Part shown: positions 26,931 to 36,315 of the stretch, one piece after another
Layout of the letters: each line of letters begins with the position of its first letter
Position numbering within the stretch: position 1 is the stretch's first letter
DNA from: Spirosoma oryzicola
Lineage (GTDB): Bacteria; Bacteroidota; Bacteroidia; Cytophagales; Spirosomataceae
Assembly: GCF_021233055.1 (NCBI RefSeq)
Contig: NZ_CP089540.1
Span: 62,001 to 126,000, forward strand
Length of the DNA stretch: 64,000 bases
Direction: 5' to 3'
Notes under the pieces: model-generated
Databases searched by the model: none
What the model was told of the DNA's origin: nothing
The model's input: only the letters and a program-made list of their open reading frames with translations
Translations under genes and position numbers: made by a program

Positions 26931-29483
26931 ATGGAAAATGCCCCCAATAACGAATCAAGACCCAGTAACCCAGACGAACAGAAGGCCGAAAACAAACCAC
27001 AAAGTGGTCAACGATCTGGTCAGGGTACGGAGATGACCAACAACCACTACGATCTGCACGGAAAACCGGACGCCGACAAACGAAATTTTGTGGCTCCGGA
27101 CAATGTGAATGCCAAGCACAAAAACCCTGTACTGGCCCAACCCCCCGAAGAATTTACAGGACTTAAACTCGGCAAACCCGCAACGGTTGCAGCTGGCGTT
27201 ACCGCTGTACTTAAATCGATGGAATTTTCGTGGGGCGAAGCGGGTGTTGGTCGGGGAACGCACGCCTTGCTGAAGCTCAACCAAAAAGACGGTTTCGATT
27301 GTTCGTCCTGCGCCTGGCCTGATCCTGACGATCATCGGTCAGTGGCGGAATTCTGTGAAAACGGGGCTAAAGCAACGGCGTCCGATGCGGATACCCGTCG
27401 TGTTGATCCTGAGTTCTTCGCTAAGCACAGCCTGGTTGACTTGTCGCATATGACCGACCGGGATCTCAATAATGCAGGCCGGTTGACTCATCCGATGGTA
27501 CTTCGGCCTGGTGCTACGCATTACACCAAGATTGAATGGAGAGAAGCGTTTCAGTTGTTGGCCGCCCATTTGAATGAATTAAAATCACCCGATGAAGCCG
27601 TTTTTTACACGTCGGGGAAAGTACCTAACGAACCGGCGTATCTGTATCAGCTTTTCGTGCGGGAGTTTGGTACCAACAATATGCCTGACTGCTCGAACAT
27701 GTGCCACGAAAGCAGCGGCTCGGCACTGAGCATAAGTTTGGGACTGGGAAAAGGTTCGGTAACGCTGAACGACATTTATGACGCTGAGGTGATCATCATC
27801 ATGGGCCAAAATCCTGGTACCAACCATCCGCGCATGCTGACGGCCCTTCAGATCGCCAAGCGGAAAGGGGCTAAGATTATTGCGGTAAACCCCCTGCACG
27901 AAGCTGGGTTGAGCCATTTTAAGAACCCGCAGGACTTCATGAATCCGATCAAAGCCGTCGGAACGTTGCTCGGCCACGGTACACCCATTGCAGATCTGCA
28001 TTTACAAGTCAGAGTTAACGGCGACATGGCCGTGCTTCGTGGAATCATGAAGCATCTGCTGCGGGCAGAAGAACAGAATCCTGGAACCGTGATCGATCAT
28101 GCGTTCATCAACGAGCACACGACCAACTATGAAGCGTTCCTAGAAACAATTCAAAATACTACCTGGGAAGACATCGAACTGATGAGTGGTCTGTCGCGCG
28201 AACAACTGCTCGAAGCCGCCAATATGATTGCCCCGAAGCAGAAAATCATTACCTGTTGGGCGATGGGACTCACGCAGCAAAAAAACGCCGTGATGAGTAT
28301 TCAGGAGATCGTTAACCTGCACTTGATGAAGGGAGCCATTGGTAAGCCAGGAGCCGGTACGTGTCCCGTTCGTGGGCATTCAAACGTGCAGGGCGACCGG
28401 ACTATGGGGATATGGGAGCGACCTCACAAAGAGTTCCTGGATGCATTGGCGAACGAGTACGGATTTGAGCCGCCCCGCGAACACGGCTATGATACGGTGG
28501 AAGCCATTAAGGCGATGCACGAGGGCAAAACAAACGTGTTTATGAGTCTAGGCGGAAACTTACTCTCCGCAGGGCCTGATACCGAGTTTATCGCCGAAGC
28601 CATTCGAAAGCAGAAACTTACTGTTTTTGTCAGTACGAAACTTAACCGGGGCCACCTGGTAACCGGTCAGACTTCACTAATCCTACCCTGCCTGACTCAC
28701 CTCGACATTGATAGGCAACGTTCCGGGCACCAATTCACATCCTGCGAAAACTCAATGGGGGTGGTCAGTCAGAATAAAGGCGTTCTGCAACCGCTGGAAG
28801 GAGAGATGCTGAGCGAAGTTGCCATTATTTCAGGTATTGCACTCAGTACGTTGGGCGATCGAACAAAAGTCGATTGGGTTGGGCACACCGAAAATTACGA
28901 CACCATTCGGGATTCGATTTCCCGCGTCATTCCCGGCTTTGATAAATTTAACGAGAAGATCCGGAAACCCGGCGGCTTTTACCTACCGAACGGTCCGCGT
29001 GAACGCAATTTCACGACCGAGAACGGAAAGGCCAATTTTACGGTGACCGACATGGTCATGCATCATATCGAGCCTGATCAACTGGTGCTGATGTCTATTC
29101 GCAGCCACGATCAATTCAACACAACGATTTACGACTACAACGACCGCTATCGGGGGGTGTATGGTGAACGGCGAGTCATTTTTATGAATTCACAGGACAT
29201 GCAGGATCGCGGTATCAAAGAGCGGCAATTGGTGACGATTACGAGTTATTACGAGGGACAGCAGCGTAAGCTTGAGCGATTTATTGCTATTCCCTACAAC
29301 ATCCCTAAGGGCAATACAGCAGCTTACTACCCGGAAATGAATCCGCTGGTTCCCATGGCGAGTGTAGCGTATGTCAGTAACCAGCCAACTTCTAAATATG
29401 TAGTAATTACCGTCGAAGCCATTGGTGAGTTTCTTCCAGAAGGTAGTACATCATCTGTTCCGGTGGCAGCGCTAGCCGAGTGA
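26931..29483 (+). CDS. FdhF/YdeP family molybdopterin oxidoreductase (long paralogue)
   Basis: An 850-residue paralogue of the protein at 16803-19115. It has the same cysteine pair (C124, C127 in DCSSCAWPDP), the LPDCSNMCHES-like segment (MPDCSNMCHESSG), IIMGQNPGTNHPRM, RGHSNVQGDRTMG and the C-terminal SIRSHDQFNTTIY cofactor-domain motif. About 70 extra N-terminal residues are hydrophilic, glutamine- and asparagine-rich and low in complexity, absent from the shorter paralogue; no Tat or Sec signal is visible. The first ATG is used, but a start at residue 35 (MTNNHYD) is possible. It has its own terminator. Substrate unknown. Confidence 0.85.
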   Translation: MENAPNNESRPSNPDEQKAENKPQSGQRSGQGTEMTNNHYDLHGKPDADKRNFVAPDNVNAKHKNPVLAQPPEEFTGLKLGKPATVAAGVTAVLKSMEFSWGEAGVGRGTHALLKLNQKDGFDCSSCAWPDPDDHRSVAEFCENGAKATASDADTRRVDPEFFAKHSLVDLSHMTDRDLNNAGRLTHPMVLRPGATHYTKIEWREAFQLLAAHLNELKSPDEAVFYTSGKVPNEPAYLYQLFVREFGTNNMPDCSNMCHESSGSALSISLGLGKGSVTLNDIYDAEVIIIMGQNPGTNHPRMLTALQIAKRKGAKIIAVNPLHEAGLSHFKNPQDFMNPIKAVGTLLGHGTPIADLHLQVRVNGDMAVLRGIMKHLLRAEEQNPGTVIDHAFINEHTTNYEAFLETIQNTTWEDIELMSGLSREQLLEAANMIAPKQKIITCWAMGLTQQKNAVMSIQEIVNLHLMKGAIGKPGAGTCPVRGHSNVQGDRTMGIWERPHKEFLDALANEYGFEPPREHGYDTVEAIKAMHEGKTNVFMSLGGNLLSAGPDTEFIAEAIRKQKLTVFVSTKLNRGHLVTGQTSLILPCLTHLDIDRQRSGHQFTSCENSMGVVSQNKGVLQPLEGEMLSEVAIISGIALSTLGDRTKVDWVGHTENYDTIRDSISRVIPGFDKFNEKIRKPGGFYLPNGPRERNFTTENGKANFTVTDMVMHHIEPDQLVLMSIRSHDQFNTTIYDYNDRYRGVYGERRVIFMNSQDMQDRGIKERQLVTITSYYEGQQRKLERFIAIPYNIPKGNTAAYYPEMNPLVPMASVAYVSNQPTSKYVVITVEAIGEFLPEGSTSSVPVAALAE

Positions 29484-29507
29484 AAATAGGTTTTTCAGAC
29501 TATCCAG

Positions 29508-29548
29508 CCGGGTGGAACCATTGTTTAGGATGGTTTCACTCGGTTTTT
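29508..29548 (+). terminator. Intrinsic terminator after the long YdeP-type gene
   Basis: A 14-bp stem (29508-29521 with 29530-29543, fully paired in RNA when two G-U pairs are allowed), an eight-base loop and a run of five T at 29544-29548, starting 25 bases after the stop codon. Confidence 0.85.
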
Positions 29549-29986
29549 ATCGGTTGGGCGATGAACAAAACGAAAACCTGTTTCAGAAGTTGGACTGGGT
29601 TACGTCCACAGTAGAAGCATTTCAGAACATAACTTTCGAGGTGTAAGTGCTTAATTTGTTGGGCGTGTTTTTACTTCTAAAAAATATGGTACGATTAGCT
29701 ATAATTTATTTAAGTATACCACTCAGTTTACTTTATTTACTATACTTGTAGTTTCGGCTTTAACTTTAAAACGACTTAAAAAAAACCCATATGGCCATTG
29801 CAATATCACTAATCAACTTACATAGCCAAGTGATGACTAGGTAAGTTGAACTTTTGTGCGGATAAAGCCAAAAAACAGTATGTATAACTCTCGAAAACTT
29901 TTCATTGAGTAAGACTTCCGAACCTGATAAATTCCGGATTGCTTGCCTATAAACTACCCATTCACCATCACTTAATCTGTTCAATC
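29549..29986. other. Intergenic region before the small leader peptide
   Basis: About 440 bases, AT-rich in the middle, without a credible gene. It must contain the promoter of the 45-residue peptide at 29987. A TTTG at 29853-29856 is followed by a poor TATGTATA match at 22 bases spacing, too weak to call. Confidence 0.4.
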
Positions 29987-30124
29987 ATGCCTAAGAATAC
30001 TTTATACGTACCTCCTGCAAAAAAGATCTATCAAACGCCTACGATTAAAAAACTGGGCAATGTTAAAACGCTGACGCTAAAAGTGGGATCAAACACCGAC
30101 GGTTTCGGAGGAACCTTCGTTTAA
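29987..30124 (+). CDS. Precursor-like peptide with lasso-type RiPP leader
   Basis: A 45-residue peptide, too short for most gene finders. Residues 15-24 read YQTPTIKKLG, matching the Y-x-x-P-x-(L/I)-x-x-x-G leader motif that binds the recognition element of lasso-peptide machinery. This is followed by NVKTLTLKVG and a short C-terminal part rich in Gly, Ser, Asn and Asp (GSNTDGFGGTFV). The ATG at 29987 is preferred over 29939, which adds a histidine-rich stretch. The gene ends before its own hairpin terminator, so it is a separate transcript. No transglutaminase-like protease, asparagine-synthetase-like cyclase or ABC transporter lies nearby. If G34 is core residue 1, D38 is at position 5, too close for a known lasso ring; K32 as residue 1 puts D38 at 7 and T30 at -2. 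Confidence 0.7.
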   Translation: MPKNTLYVPPAKKIYQTPTIKKLGNVKTLTLKVGSNTDGFGGTFV

Positions 30125-30242
30125 ATAAAACCAGCCGTCGTAACCAGGTAACGCGCATGGCAATCACAAAATCGTAGAATGCACCTGGGTATTTCTCGTG
30201 CAAAAGAACACATCAGCAATAAACCGGTTGAGAGTATTCGGG

Positions 30243-30278
30243 CCCAGAAACGTGTTATATAAACCTTTTCTGGGTTTT
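30243..30278 (+). terminator. Terminator of the small peptide gene
   Basis: An 8-bp stem CCCAGAAA (30243-30250) / TTTCTGGG (30267-30274) with a 16-base loop, followed by TTTT. It lies 119 bases after the peptide stop and 60 bases before the histidine kinase start, separating the two units. Confidence 0.55.
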
Positions 30279-30337
30279 CCAGTTTAATAAGGTTCGTTAG
30301 TGCCCGTTACGTTTCCGGTAAACCTGTTTATTCTTTA

Positions 30338-33300
30338 ATGAACGGTAATTATAAGCCATTGGCTGATAAATCGCTTAATGAGCGTTTAGATATGAACTTT
30401 GCCTTGAAGGCAGCTCGATTGGGAGTCTGGGAGTTAGATCCGATTACGGACCAAGTCAGTTGGGATGAGCGATGCCAGGAGCTGTTTGGATTGAAAAAAA
30501 ATAACCCACTCTCGTATCAACAAACGCTTCAATACATCCATCCAGAAGACAGGGTTCGGATAGATGAGGCCATCAAATGGTCCATGAATCCTCAGTCAGA
30601 AGGAGGGTATGATGTAATTTGCCGAACTCTTGGAGCCGACAACGACTTACAGCGGTGGGTTCGCTTTATTGGCCAAGCGTATTTCAACGATGCAGGGCAG
30701 GCATACCGATTTACCGGAATAGCCCAGGATGTAACGAAAGAGGTTGAAAGTCAGCAACCACTGAAAGCAAGTGAAAGTCGTTTTCGTAGCCTGATCGAAG
30801 AAGCGCCCATTGCTACTTGTTTGTTCGTGGGTCGGGAAATGGTTATTGAAGTAGCCAACAAACCCATGCTTGCTTTTTGGGGCAAGGGTAACTCGGTGAT
30901 GGGCAAGCCACTGGCGCAGGCAGTTCCTGAACTGGTGGGTCAGCCTTTTCTGCAAATTCTGGCTGACGTTTTTATAACAGGTAAACCGTATTACGCGCTT
31001 GCTGATAAATGTGACCTGGTGGTAGATGGCAAGCTGTGTACGTATTACTTCAACTTCACCTATAAGCCGTTATTCGATGATCAGGGACAGGTGTATGCCG
31101 TCATGGATATGGCCGTTGACGTAACAGAAGAAGTTCTTGCCCGTAAGCAGCTGGAAGAAAGCGAATTTTATTCTCGGAACATCATTGAAAATTCACCCAT
31201 TGCCAAGATCATTTTGTCGGGTGATGCAATGACAATCAGCCGGGTAAATGGGAAGATGCTGGATTTACTGGATCGGGATGCATCCATTGTTGGAAAGACC
31301 TTTACGGACGCTTTGCCAGAATTTGCCGATACGCGTCTACCAGCGCTGCTACGAAAGGTTTACAAAACGGGGAAAACGCATCATGAACCAGAGGGAAAAT
31401 ATGAACTGGCCGGAAATGAGAAGTCTTCGATTAAATACTTAAACTTCACATTCAAAGCACTACGAAATACGGCCGGTGAAATCTACGGTGTTATCAACAC
31501 CGTGCTTGATGTGACCGATCAGGTACTGGCTCGGAAAAAAGTAGAAGCAAGTGAGGCTCAGTTAAAATCGGTTATTGCTTCCGCACCGGCTGCGATGGGT
31601 CTGTTCGTGGGTCGCGATCTGCTGGTGACAATGCCCAACAAAGCCTTTATTGATATAGTTGGCAAAGGACCCGATATCGAGGGGAAACCGCTTCGGGAGG
31701 TGATGCCGGAATTGCACAATCAACCTTTTCTTCAAATTCTGGATGATGTGTTTACTACGGGCAAGACGTTTCGGAGTTTTGGCTCGCAGGTTGATATCGT
31801 GCGGGATGGCGTAATGACTCACAATTTTTACAACATCACGTATAGTCCTCTTTTTGATGCAGACGGTAATGTATACGCTATTCTCGATATCGCCATTGAC
31901 GTAACCGAACGGGTTGAAGCGCAGCAACAAATTGAAGAAAGCCGTCTTCAGCTGCTGGCGCTGTTCGAACAGTCGCCCGTCGCTATTGCCATTATCCGCG
32001 ATCCTGATCTAACGTTTCAGATGGCCAATCCTGTCTATGGGGAACTGGTTGGACGCGCACCGGAAGACATTGTTGGAAAACCCCTGCTGGAAGCGATTCC
32101 TGAAATAGCAGGTCAGGGTTTTGATCAATTGCTTCGGGATGTCATTGCTACGGGTGTGCCTTACATTGCTAAGGAGGTTGCCGTAGACGTGGTGCGTTAT
32201 AACCAGCTTGAGACGATTTATGTCGACCTTACCTACCAGCCACAGCGGGAAGCTGACGGGACTATCTCAGGTATTTTGGCTGTTGTTGTGGATGTAACAC
32301 AGCAGGTTTTAAGCCGACGGAATATCGAAGAAGCCGAAGCGTCACTGCGGGGAGCCATCGAGTTAGCCGAGCTGGCAACCTGGACTGTAAACCTGATTAC
32401 CGGTGAAATTACCAACAGCGCTCGTATGAAAGAGTGGGTTGGTATCGACGACGTTGTACTCAGCGCGACACCTGCTTACATTCCGGAAGATGAGTATGAT
32501 CGTGTGCGCGAAGCGATGCAGCAAGCCATGCAGCCAGAGGGTAATGGGTTGTTTGACGTAGAACATACCATGATCAACATACGTACTGGTCGGCGTAGAA
32601 TCATTCACGCGCAGGCAAAAACGTATTTCGATGCGCAGGGCAAGCCCTACAAAATGGTGGGTACCGCACAGGATATTACCGAGCAACGGCAGATACAACT
32701 GGCTTTGGAGCAGCAGGTACTGGAGCGCACTGAACAACTGGCGTCTATTAATAAAGAGTTAGTCTACGCCAACGAGGAATACGCGGCCATCAACGAAGAA
32801 CTCGGAGAAGCCAACCAGTTGTTGAATCGTTCCAACGAAAACCTCCAGCAGTTTGCATACATCGCTTCTCATGACTTGCAGGAGCCGCTTCGAAAGGTAC
32901 AGTCCTTCGGCGACATGCTGAAAAATCAATATAAGGATGAGTTGGGCGAAGGCGTTTTGTATCTGGAACGGATGCAGGCAGCCGCTGGGCGCATGTCTAC
33001 ACTTATCAAAGATCTACTGAGTTTCTCCCGAATATCTACCCAGCGAAACGCAAGCGAACCTGTATCCTTGGCAAAGGTTGTTCAGACGGTCGTATCTGAT
33101 CTGGAACTAGTTGTTGAAGAAACCGGGGCGACTATCGAACTTGATGACTTACCAACTATTGAAGGTGATCGGTTGCAATTAGAGCAACTTTTTCAGAACT
33201 TACTTAGTAATGCTCTCAAATTTCGCCGGACCGATCAGGCTGGTATAACTGTTGAGCCGGTCATTCAAGTACGAGCAAAAACGTCAGGGGCGAGTGAGCT

Positions 33301-33559
33301 GCCGGTTGCCGTAAAACCCACTCGCACGGCTAAGTTTTATTACCAGATCGATGTGATTGACAACGGTATAGGCTTTGACGAGAAGTACTTGGATCGCATT
33401 TTTCAGGTTTTTCAGCGACTACACGGTAAGAATCAGTACGCCGGAACGGGTATAGGCCTGGCCATTTGCGAAAAAGTGGTCACCAACCACGGTGGAGCAA
33501 TCACGGCGAGCAGCAAGCCAGGACAGGGGGCAACCTTTAGTATATACCTACCCGTTTGA
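30338..33559 (+). CDS. Multi-PAS sensor histidine kinase
   Basis: A 1073-residue cytoplasmic-looking kinase with no clear membrane segment. Six PAS domains stand in tandem at about 18-140, 145-268, 272-395, 401-528, 531-658 and 662-790. The second and fourth are especially alike (LFVGR start, QPFLQIL middle), pointing to internal duplication. A coiled-coil linker follows, then HisKA with H845 in SHDLQEP and an HATPase ending at the C terminus (GTGIGLAIC, GQGATFSIYLPV). This layout is that of phytochrome-like kinases in Bacteroidota. The response regulator gene 134 bases downstream is the likely partner. What the PAS domains sense is unknown. The lasso-leader peptide gene lies just upstream. 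Confidence 0.93.
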   Translation: MNGNYKPLADKSLNERLDMNFALKAARLGVWELDPITDQVSWDERCQELFGLKKNNPLSYQQTLQYIHPEDRVRIDEAIKWSMNPQSEGGYDVICRTLGADNDLQRWVRFIGQAYFNDAGQAYRFTGIAQDVTKEVESQQPLKASESRFRSLIEEAPIATCLFVGREMVIEVANKPMLAFWGKGNSVMGKPLAQAVPELVGQPFLQILADVFITGKPYYALADKCDLVVDGKLCTYYFNFTYKPLFDDQGQVYAVMDMAVDVTEEVLARKQLEESEFYSRNIIENSPIAKIILSGDAMTISRVNGKMLDLLDRDASIVGKTFTDALPEFADTRLPALLRKVYKTGKTHHEPEGKYELAGNEKSSIKYLNFTFKALRNTAGEIYGVINTVLDVTDQVLARKKVEASEAQLKSVIASAPAAMGLFVGRDLLVTMPNKAFIDIVGKGPDIEGKPLREVMPELHNQPFLQILDDVFTTGKTFRSFGSQVDIVRDGVMTHNFYNITYSPLFDADGNVYAILDIAIDVTERVEAQQQIEESRLQLLALFEQSPVAIAIIRDPDLTFQMANPVYGELVGRAPEDIVGKPLLEAIPEIAGQGFDQLLRDVIATGVPYIAKEVAVDVVRYNQLETIYVDLTYQPQREADGTISGILAVVVDVTQQVLSRRNIEEAEASLRGAIELAELATWTVNLITGEITNSARMKEWVGIDDVVLSATPAYIPEDEYDRVREAMQQAMQPEGNGLFDVEHTMINIRTGRRRIIHAQAKTYFDAQGKPYKMVGTAQDITEQRQIQLALEQQVLERTEQLASINKELVYANEEYAAINEELGEANQLLNRSNENLQQFAYIASHDLQEPLRKVQSFGDMLKNQYKDELGEGVLYLERMQAAAGRMSTLIKDLLSFSRISTQRNASEPVSLAKVVQTVVSDLELVVEETGATIELDDLPTIEGDRLQLEQLFQNLLSNALKFRRTDQAGITVEPVIQVRAKTSGASELPVAVKPTRTAKFYYQIDVIDNGIGFDEKYLDRIFQVFQRLHGKNQYAGTGIGLAICEKVVTNHGGAITASSKPGQGATFSIYLPV

Positions 33560-33693
33560 GCCACATTTGCTATTTACACAGTGGGTAAAATTGGGCCAGT
33601 ACATCAGTAAAAGCGTCTAGTCTAAAATGATTAATTGGTGAACAAGCTACTTTCCTTAAATGGGTTCATCTTTACGTCCGAATTGAAAAGGGT

Positions 33694-34131
33694 ATGACAA
33701 GCAGATTTCCTATTTTACTCGTTGATGATGACCCCAATATAGCTGATGTCCTGACTCGGGCGGCAAAAACGAATTTCGAGGAGGCTACTTTCATTCACGT
33801 CAGTTCTTTTGAAGAAGCCAAACAGTACATTGAAGAATTGCAGGGGAGAGGGCCGAAACTAGTACTGCTGGACATTGATTTGCAGGATAAAGTTGACGGG
33901 CTGGATTTTTTAGCTTTACTACGGGCGCATCCTAAAGGCCGTACGCTGCCAGCCGTTATCCTGTCTGCCAGTAAAACGCCAGGCTTGGTAGAACGGGCTT
34001 ATCTGTTTGGCGCTTCTTCGTTTACCGTTAAACCGTTCAGCTATGCTGGTTGGAAAGAGTATCTGAGTAATCTGAGAGCTTACTGGTTTGAAACGGTCAC
34101 GCTCCATGATACACGGTATGATCAGGAGTAA
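33694..34131 (+). CDS. Single-domain response regulator
   Basis: A 145-residue receiver-only protein. The acidic pocket is VDDDP near the N terminus, the phospho-acceptor is D60 in LLDIDLQ, the switch residue is in ILSASK and the conserved Lys is K113 in FTVKPF. It lacks an output domain, so it acts by protein contact, for example in a relay. It follows the six-PAS kinase in the same direction, which suggests they are a pair. Similar 'Rcp1-like' regulators accompany phytochrome-type kinases. Confidence 0.9.
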   Translation: MTSRFPILLVDDDPNIADVLTRAAKTNFEEATFIHVSSFEEAKQYIEELQGRGPKLVLLDIDLQDKVDGLDFLALLRAHPKGRTLPAVILSASKTPGLVERAYLFGASSFTVKPFSYAGWKEYLSNLRAYWFETVTLHDTRYDQE

Positions 34132-34250
34132 TCTGCTTACCGAGCAACCAGATAAAGTTTTATAATTTGCCTGGTACATTAATAGGTATTTACACCTTGA
34201 GCCTAAATAAACTATATTGCTCATTGATATAACCTGTTGTTGGCTAAACA

Positions 34251-34679
34251 ATGGCTTTACAACAAAAAGACATCTTTTTAATGCGCGTAGTGTATAGTTT
34301 GATGCTAATAGGTATTGCTTTAGTCTTCTATTTGAGTTGGGTACCTAGTCCACAATTGGAAAAATTGTGGTTCATGCCAAGCTGGCTGACGCGTTGGACT
34401 GATACGCCTGGTAATGAAGACAGCCGAACCGCCGTTCCGTTCGTATTCTTAGGCTTGTTTGCCGGCTTTTTGGCGCGCGATCATCATCGCTTCTTGTACC
34501 GGCTGGTTATTTCGTGGTTCATTCTAGTTGGTGTTGTAACCATCGCCGAAGCAGGCCAGCTTGTTCTCCCTCACCGCGTTTTTCGATGGGCCGATATTGC
34601 CTGGGGAGCTGCCGGAGCGCTGCTTGGGTTACTGATCGCCAGCGTATTTATTCACATACGAAAACGCTTCAGAGCCTAA
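34251..34679 (+). CDS. VanZ family membrane protein
   Basis: A 142-residue protein with four hydrophobic helices and the VanZ-like pattern (FYLSWVPSPQL at the first helix, DxAWGAAGALLGLLIA near the end, after the FRWAD motif). VanZ proteins are small inner-membrane proteins, originally known for weak teicoplanin resistance, with unclear function. It lies 119 bases after the response regulator and converges on the MFS transporter gene. Confidence 0.8.
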   Translation: MALQQKDIFLMRVVYSLMLIGIALVFYLSWVPSPQLEKLWFMPSWLTRWTDTPGNEDSRTAVPFVFLGLFAGFLARDHHRFLYRLVISWFILVGVVTIAEAGQLVLPHRVFRWADIAWGAAGALLGLLIASVFIHIRKRFRA

Positions 34680-34736
34680 GAATTTACCCAATTTGTATCA
34701 GTTGAAAGGCTTGAAATCAGACCTTTTCGTTTAGGA

Positions 34737-36017
34737 TTAGGACGATAATTCTTTTTGTTTGGGTAAACCAACGGCAGTAGGCTTTCTAACAGCTAGTAAA
34801 GTTATCACAGCGGAGAGTAATAGGGAGCCTGCCATGAATAGGTACGACATTCCAAACCCGTTGGTCGCATCATTCAGATAACCCACAATGTAGGAACCAA
34901 TAAAAGAGCCTAAAGCACCAAAGCTGTTAATTAAGGCCATCGCTCCACCGGCCACATTCTTGGGTAAGAGGTCGGGGATGATGGCAAAAAATGGGCCGTA
35001 TGGCGCGTACATCGCTCCGCCTGCGACAACGAGCAAGGCAAAGGACAACCAGAAATTAGTCGTGCCGATGAGATACGACCCGTAAAAAGCAAAAGCGCCA
35101 ATCAACAGAAAGGGCCACACGAATGCTTTACGATTCAGCGTCTTATCTGAATAATAGGATGCACTCAGCATACCAATAATTGCTAATACGTAGGGAATCG
35201 CCGAAAGCCAGCCTGTTTTGACAATCGTCATATTGGGCGCGGCATTGATGATCGAAGGGAGCCACATGACAAAGCCATAGACACCGATGCTCCATAAGGC
35301 ATATTGTAAACTGAGCAGAAGCACAACGCGCGACTTAAAGGCTTCGGCGTAGTTTTTGACCGGCTTAATTCCTTGCTGCTCTTTTTGAAGCTGTTCTTCC
35401 AACGCCCGCTTTTCCTCGCTGGTTAGCCAGTCTGCGTCCTGGGGGGAGTCATCGACCAGCCGCCACCAGAAAAACGCCCAAACGATAGCCGGGAACCCTT
35501 CCAGAATAAACATCCATCGCCAGCCAACTGCCTGGATTAGATAACCTGATAAGACCGACATCCAGAGAATCGTGGCTGGATTTCCGAGAATTAGAAAGGT
35601 GTTGGCCTGCGAGCGCTCGGCTTTGGTAAACCATCGGCTAAGAAAAAGCAGCATCGACGGCATGACGGCGCTTTCGACAACACCAAGCGCAAAGCGTATA
35701 CCGATCAACAACGTCACATTGCTGATAATGCCCGTTGCCATGGCCAGGCCACCCCACAAAATCAATGACCAGAAGATAAGCTGTTTCGCACTTTTCTTTT
35801 CAGCGTAAATCGCTCCCGGAACCTGAAAGAAAAAATAACCAAGAAAAAAAAGCGAGCCCAGCAAGGACGACATGGCGTGGGTAATCTGTAAATCAGTCGC
35901 CATGCCGCTGGCGGCACCGAACCCAAAATTTGCCCGGTCCAGATAAGCCAGACTGTAAGTAACAAAGGCGACAGGGAGCAGTCGGTACCAGCGCGATTTA
36001 GCAATTGTGTTGTCCAT
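34737..36017 (-). CDS. MFS transporter, anion:cation symporter type
   Basis: A 426-residue protein with twelve predicted membrane helices. The N-terminal AYLDRANFGFGAA motif and the following loop are typical of the anion:cation symporter family (hexuronate, glucarate, phthalate type transporters). A central charged loop (TSEEKRALEEQLQKEQQG) separates the two halves. The substrate is probably a small organic anion such as a sugar acid, but this is only family knowledge. It is transcribed alone, with short repeats upstream at 36130-36230 that may be regulator sites. Confidence 0.9.
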   Translation of the reverse strand: MDNTIAKSRWYRLLPVAFVTYSLAYLDRANFGFGAASGMATDLQITHAMSSLLGSLFFLGYFFFQVPGAIYAEKKSAKQLIFWSLILWGGLAMATGIISNVTLLIGIRFALGVVESAVMPSMLLFLSRWFTKAERSQANTFLILGNPATILWMSVLSGYLIQAVGWRWMFILEGFPAIVWAFFWWRLVDDSPQDADWLTSEEKRALEEQLQKEQQGIKPVKNYAEAFKSRVVLLLSLQYALWSIGVYGFVMWLPSIINAAPNMTIVKTGWLSAIPYVLAIIGMLSASYYSDKTLNRKAFVWPFLLIGAFAFYGSYLIGTTNFWLSFALLVVAGGAMYAPYGPFFAIIPDLLPKNVAGGAMALINSFGALGSFIGSYIVGYLNDATNGFGMSYLFMAGSLLLSAVITLLAVRKPTAVGLPKQKELSS

Positions 36018-36129
36018 AACAGCTTGAGTGAGCAGACTGTCCAGATGGGGCCACTATCGGCATGTAGTTTTCTGGAAGTAAGGCTCAAATTCACAAAGGC
36101 TGAACCAAGCGCTTTTTAATCAAAAGACT

Positions 36130-36230
36130 TTGCAACGCTCAATCAAAATCCATAATCATAGGCGAGTGTTGCAACTCGATAATGTATGACGTTGCTGTGC
36201 AGCAGTGACCAGATGGTAAACAGATGGTAA
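36130..36230. promoter_or_regulatory. Repeats upstream of the MFS gene
   Basis: An inverted repeat TTGCAACGCTC (36130-36140) / GAGTGTTGCAA (36164-36174) with one mismatch is followed by a direct repeat CAGATGGTAA at 36210-36219 and 36221-36230 with an 11-base period. They lie 110-215 bases before the transporter start, a plausible place for operator sites, but no regulator is assigned. Confidence 0.3.
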
Positions 36231-36315
36231 CAGCCTTGAAAGACGCCACTGCATCTGCCCATGTTTGACCCGTTGTAGAAAAATTAACCTACTTGCTGAA
36301 TAGAAAATAGATCAA

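Noticed and set aside
27585..28001. 138-residue minus-strand frame inside the long YdeP-type gene
   Set aside because: Shadow of a strongly conserved coding region, with no start context or domain.
29987..30124. Standard lasso peptide with G34 as first core residue
   Set aside because: The only acidic acceptor, D38, would be at position 5, too close for a 7-9 residue ring, so only the leader similarity is claimed.
34680..34736. Terminator between the VanZ and MFS genes
   Set aside because: Only a five-base stem (AAAGG / CCTTT) with a long loop; too weak to call.
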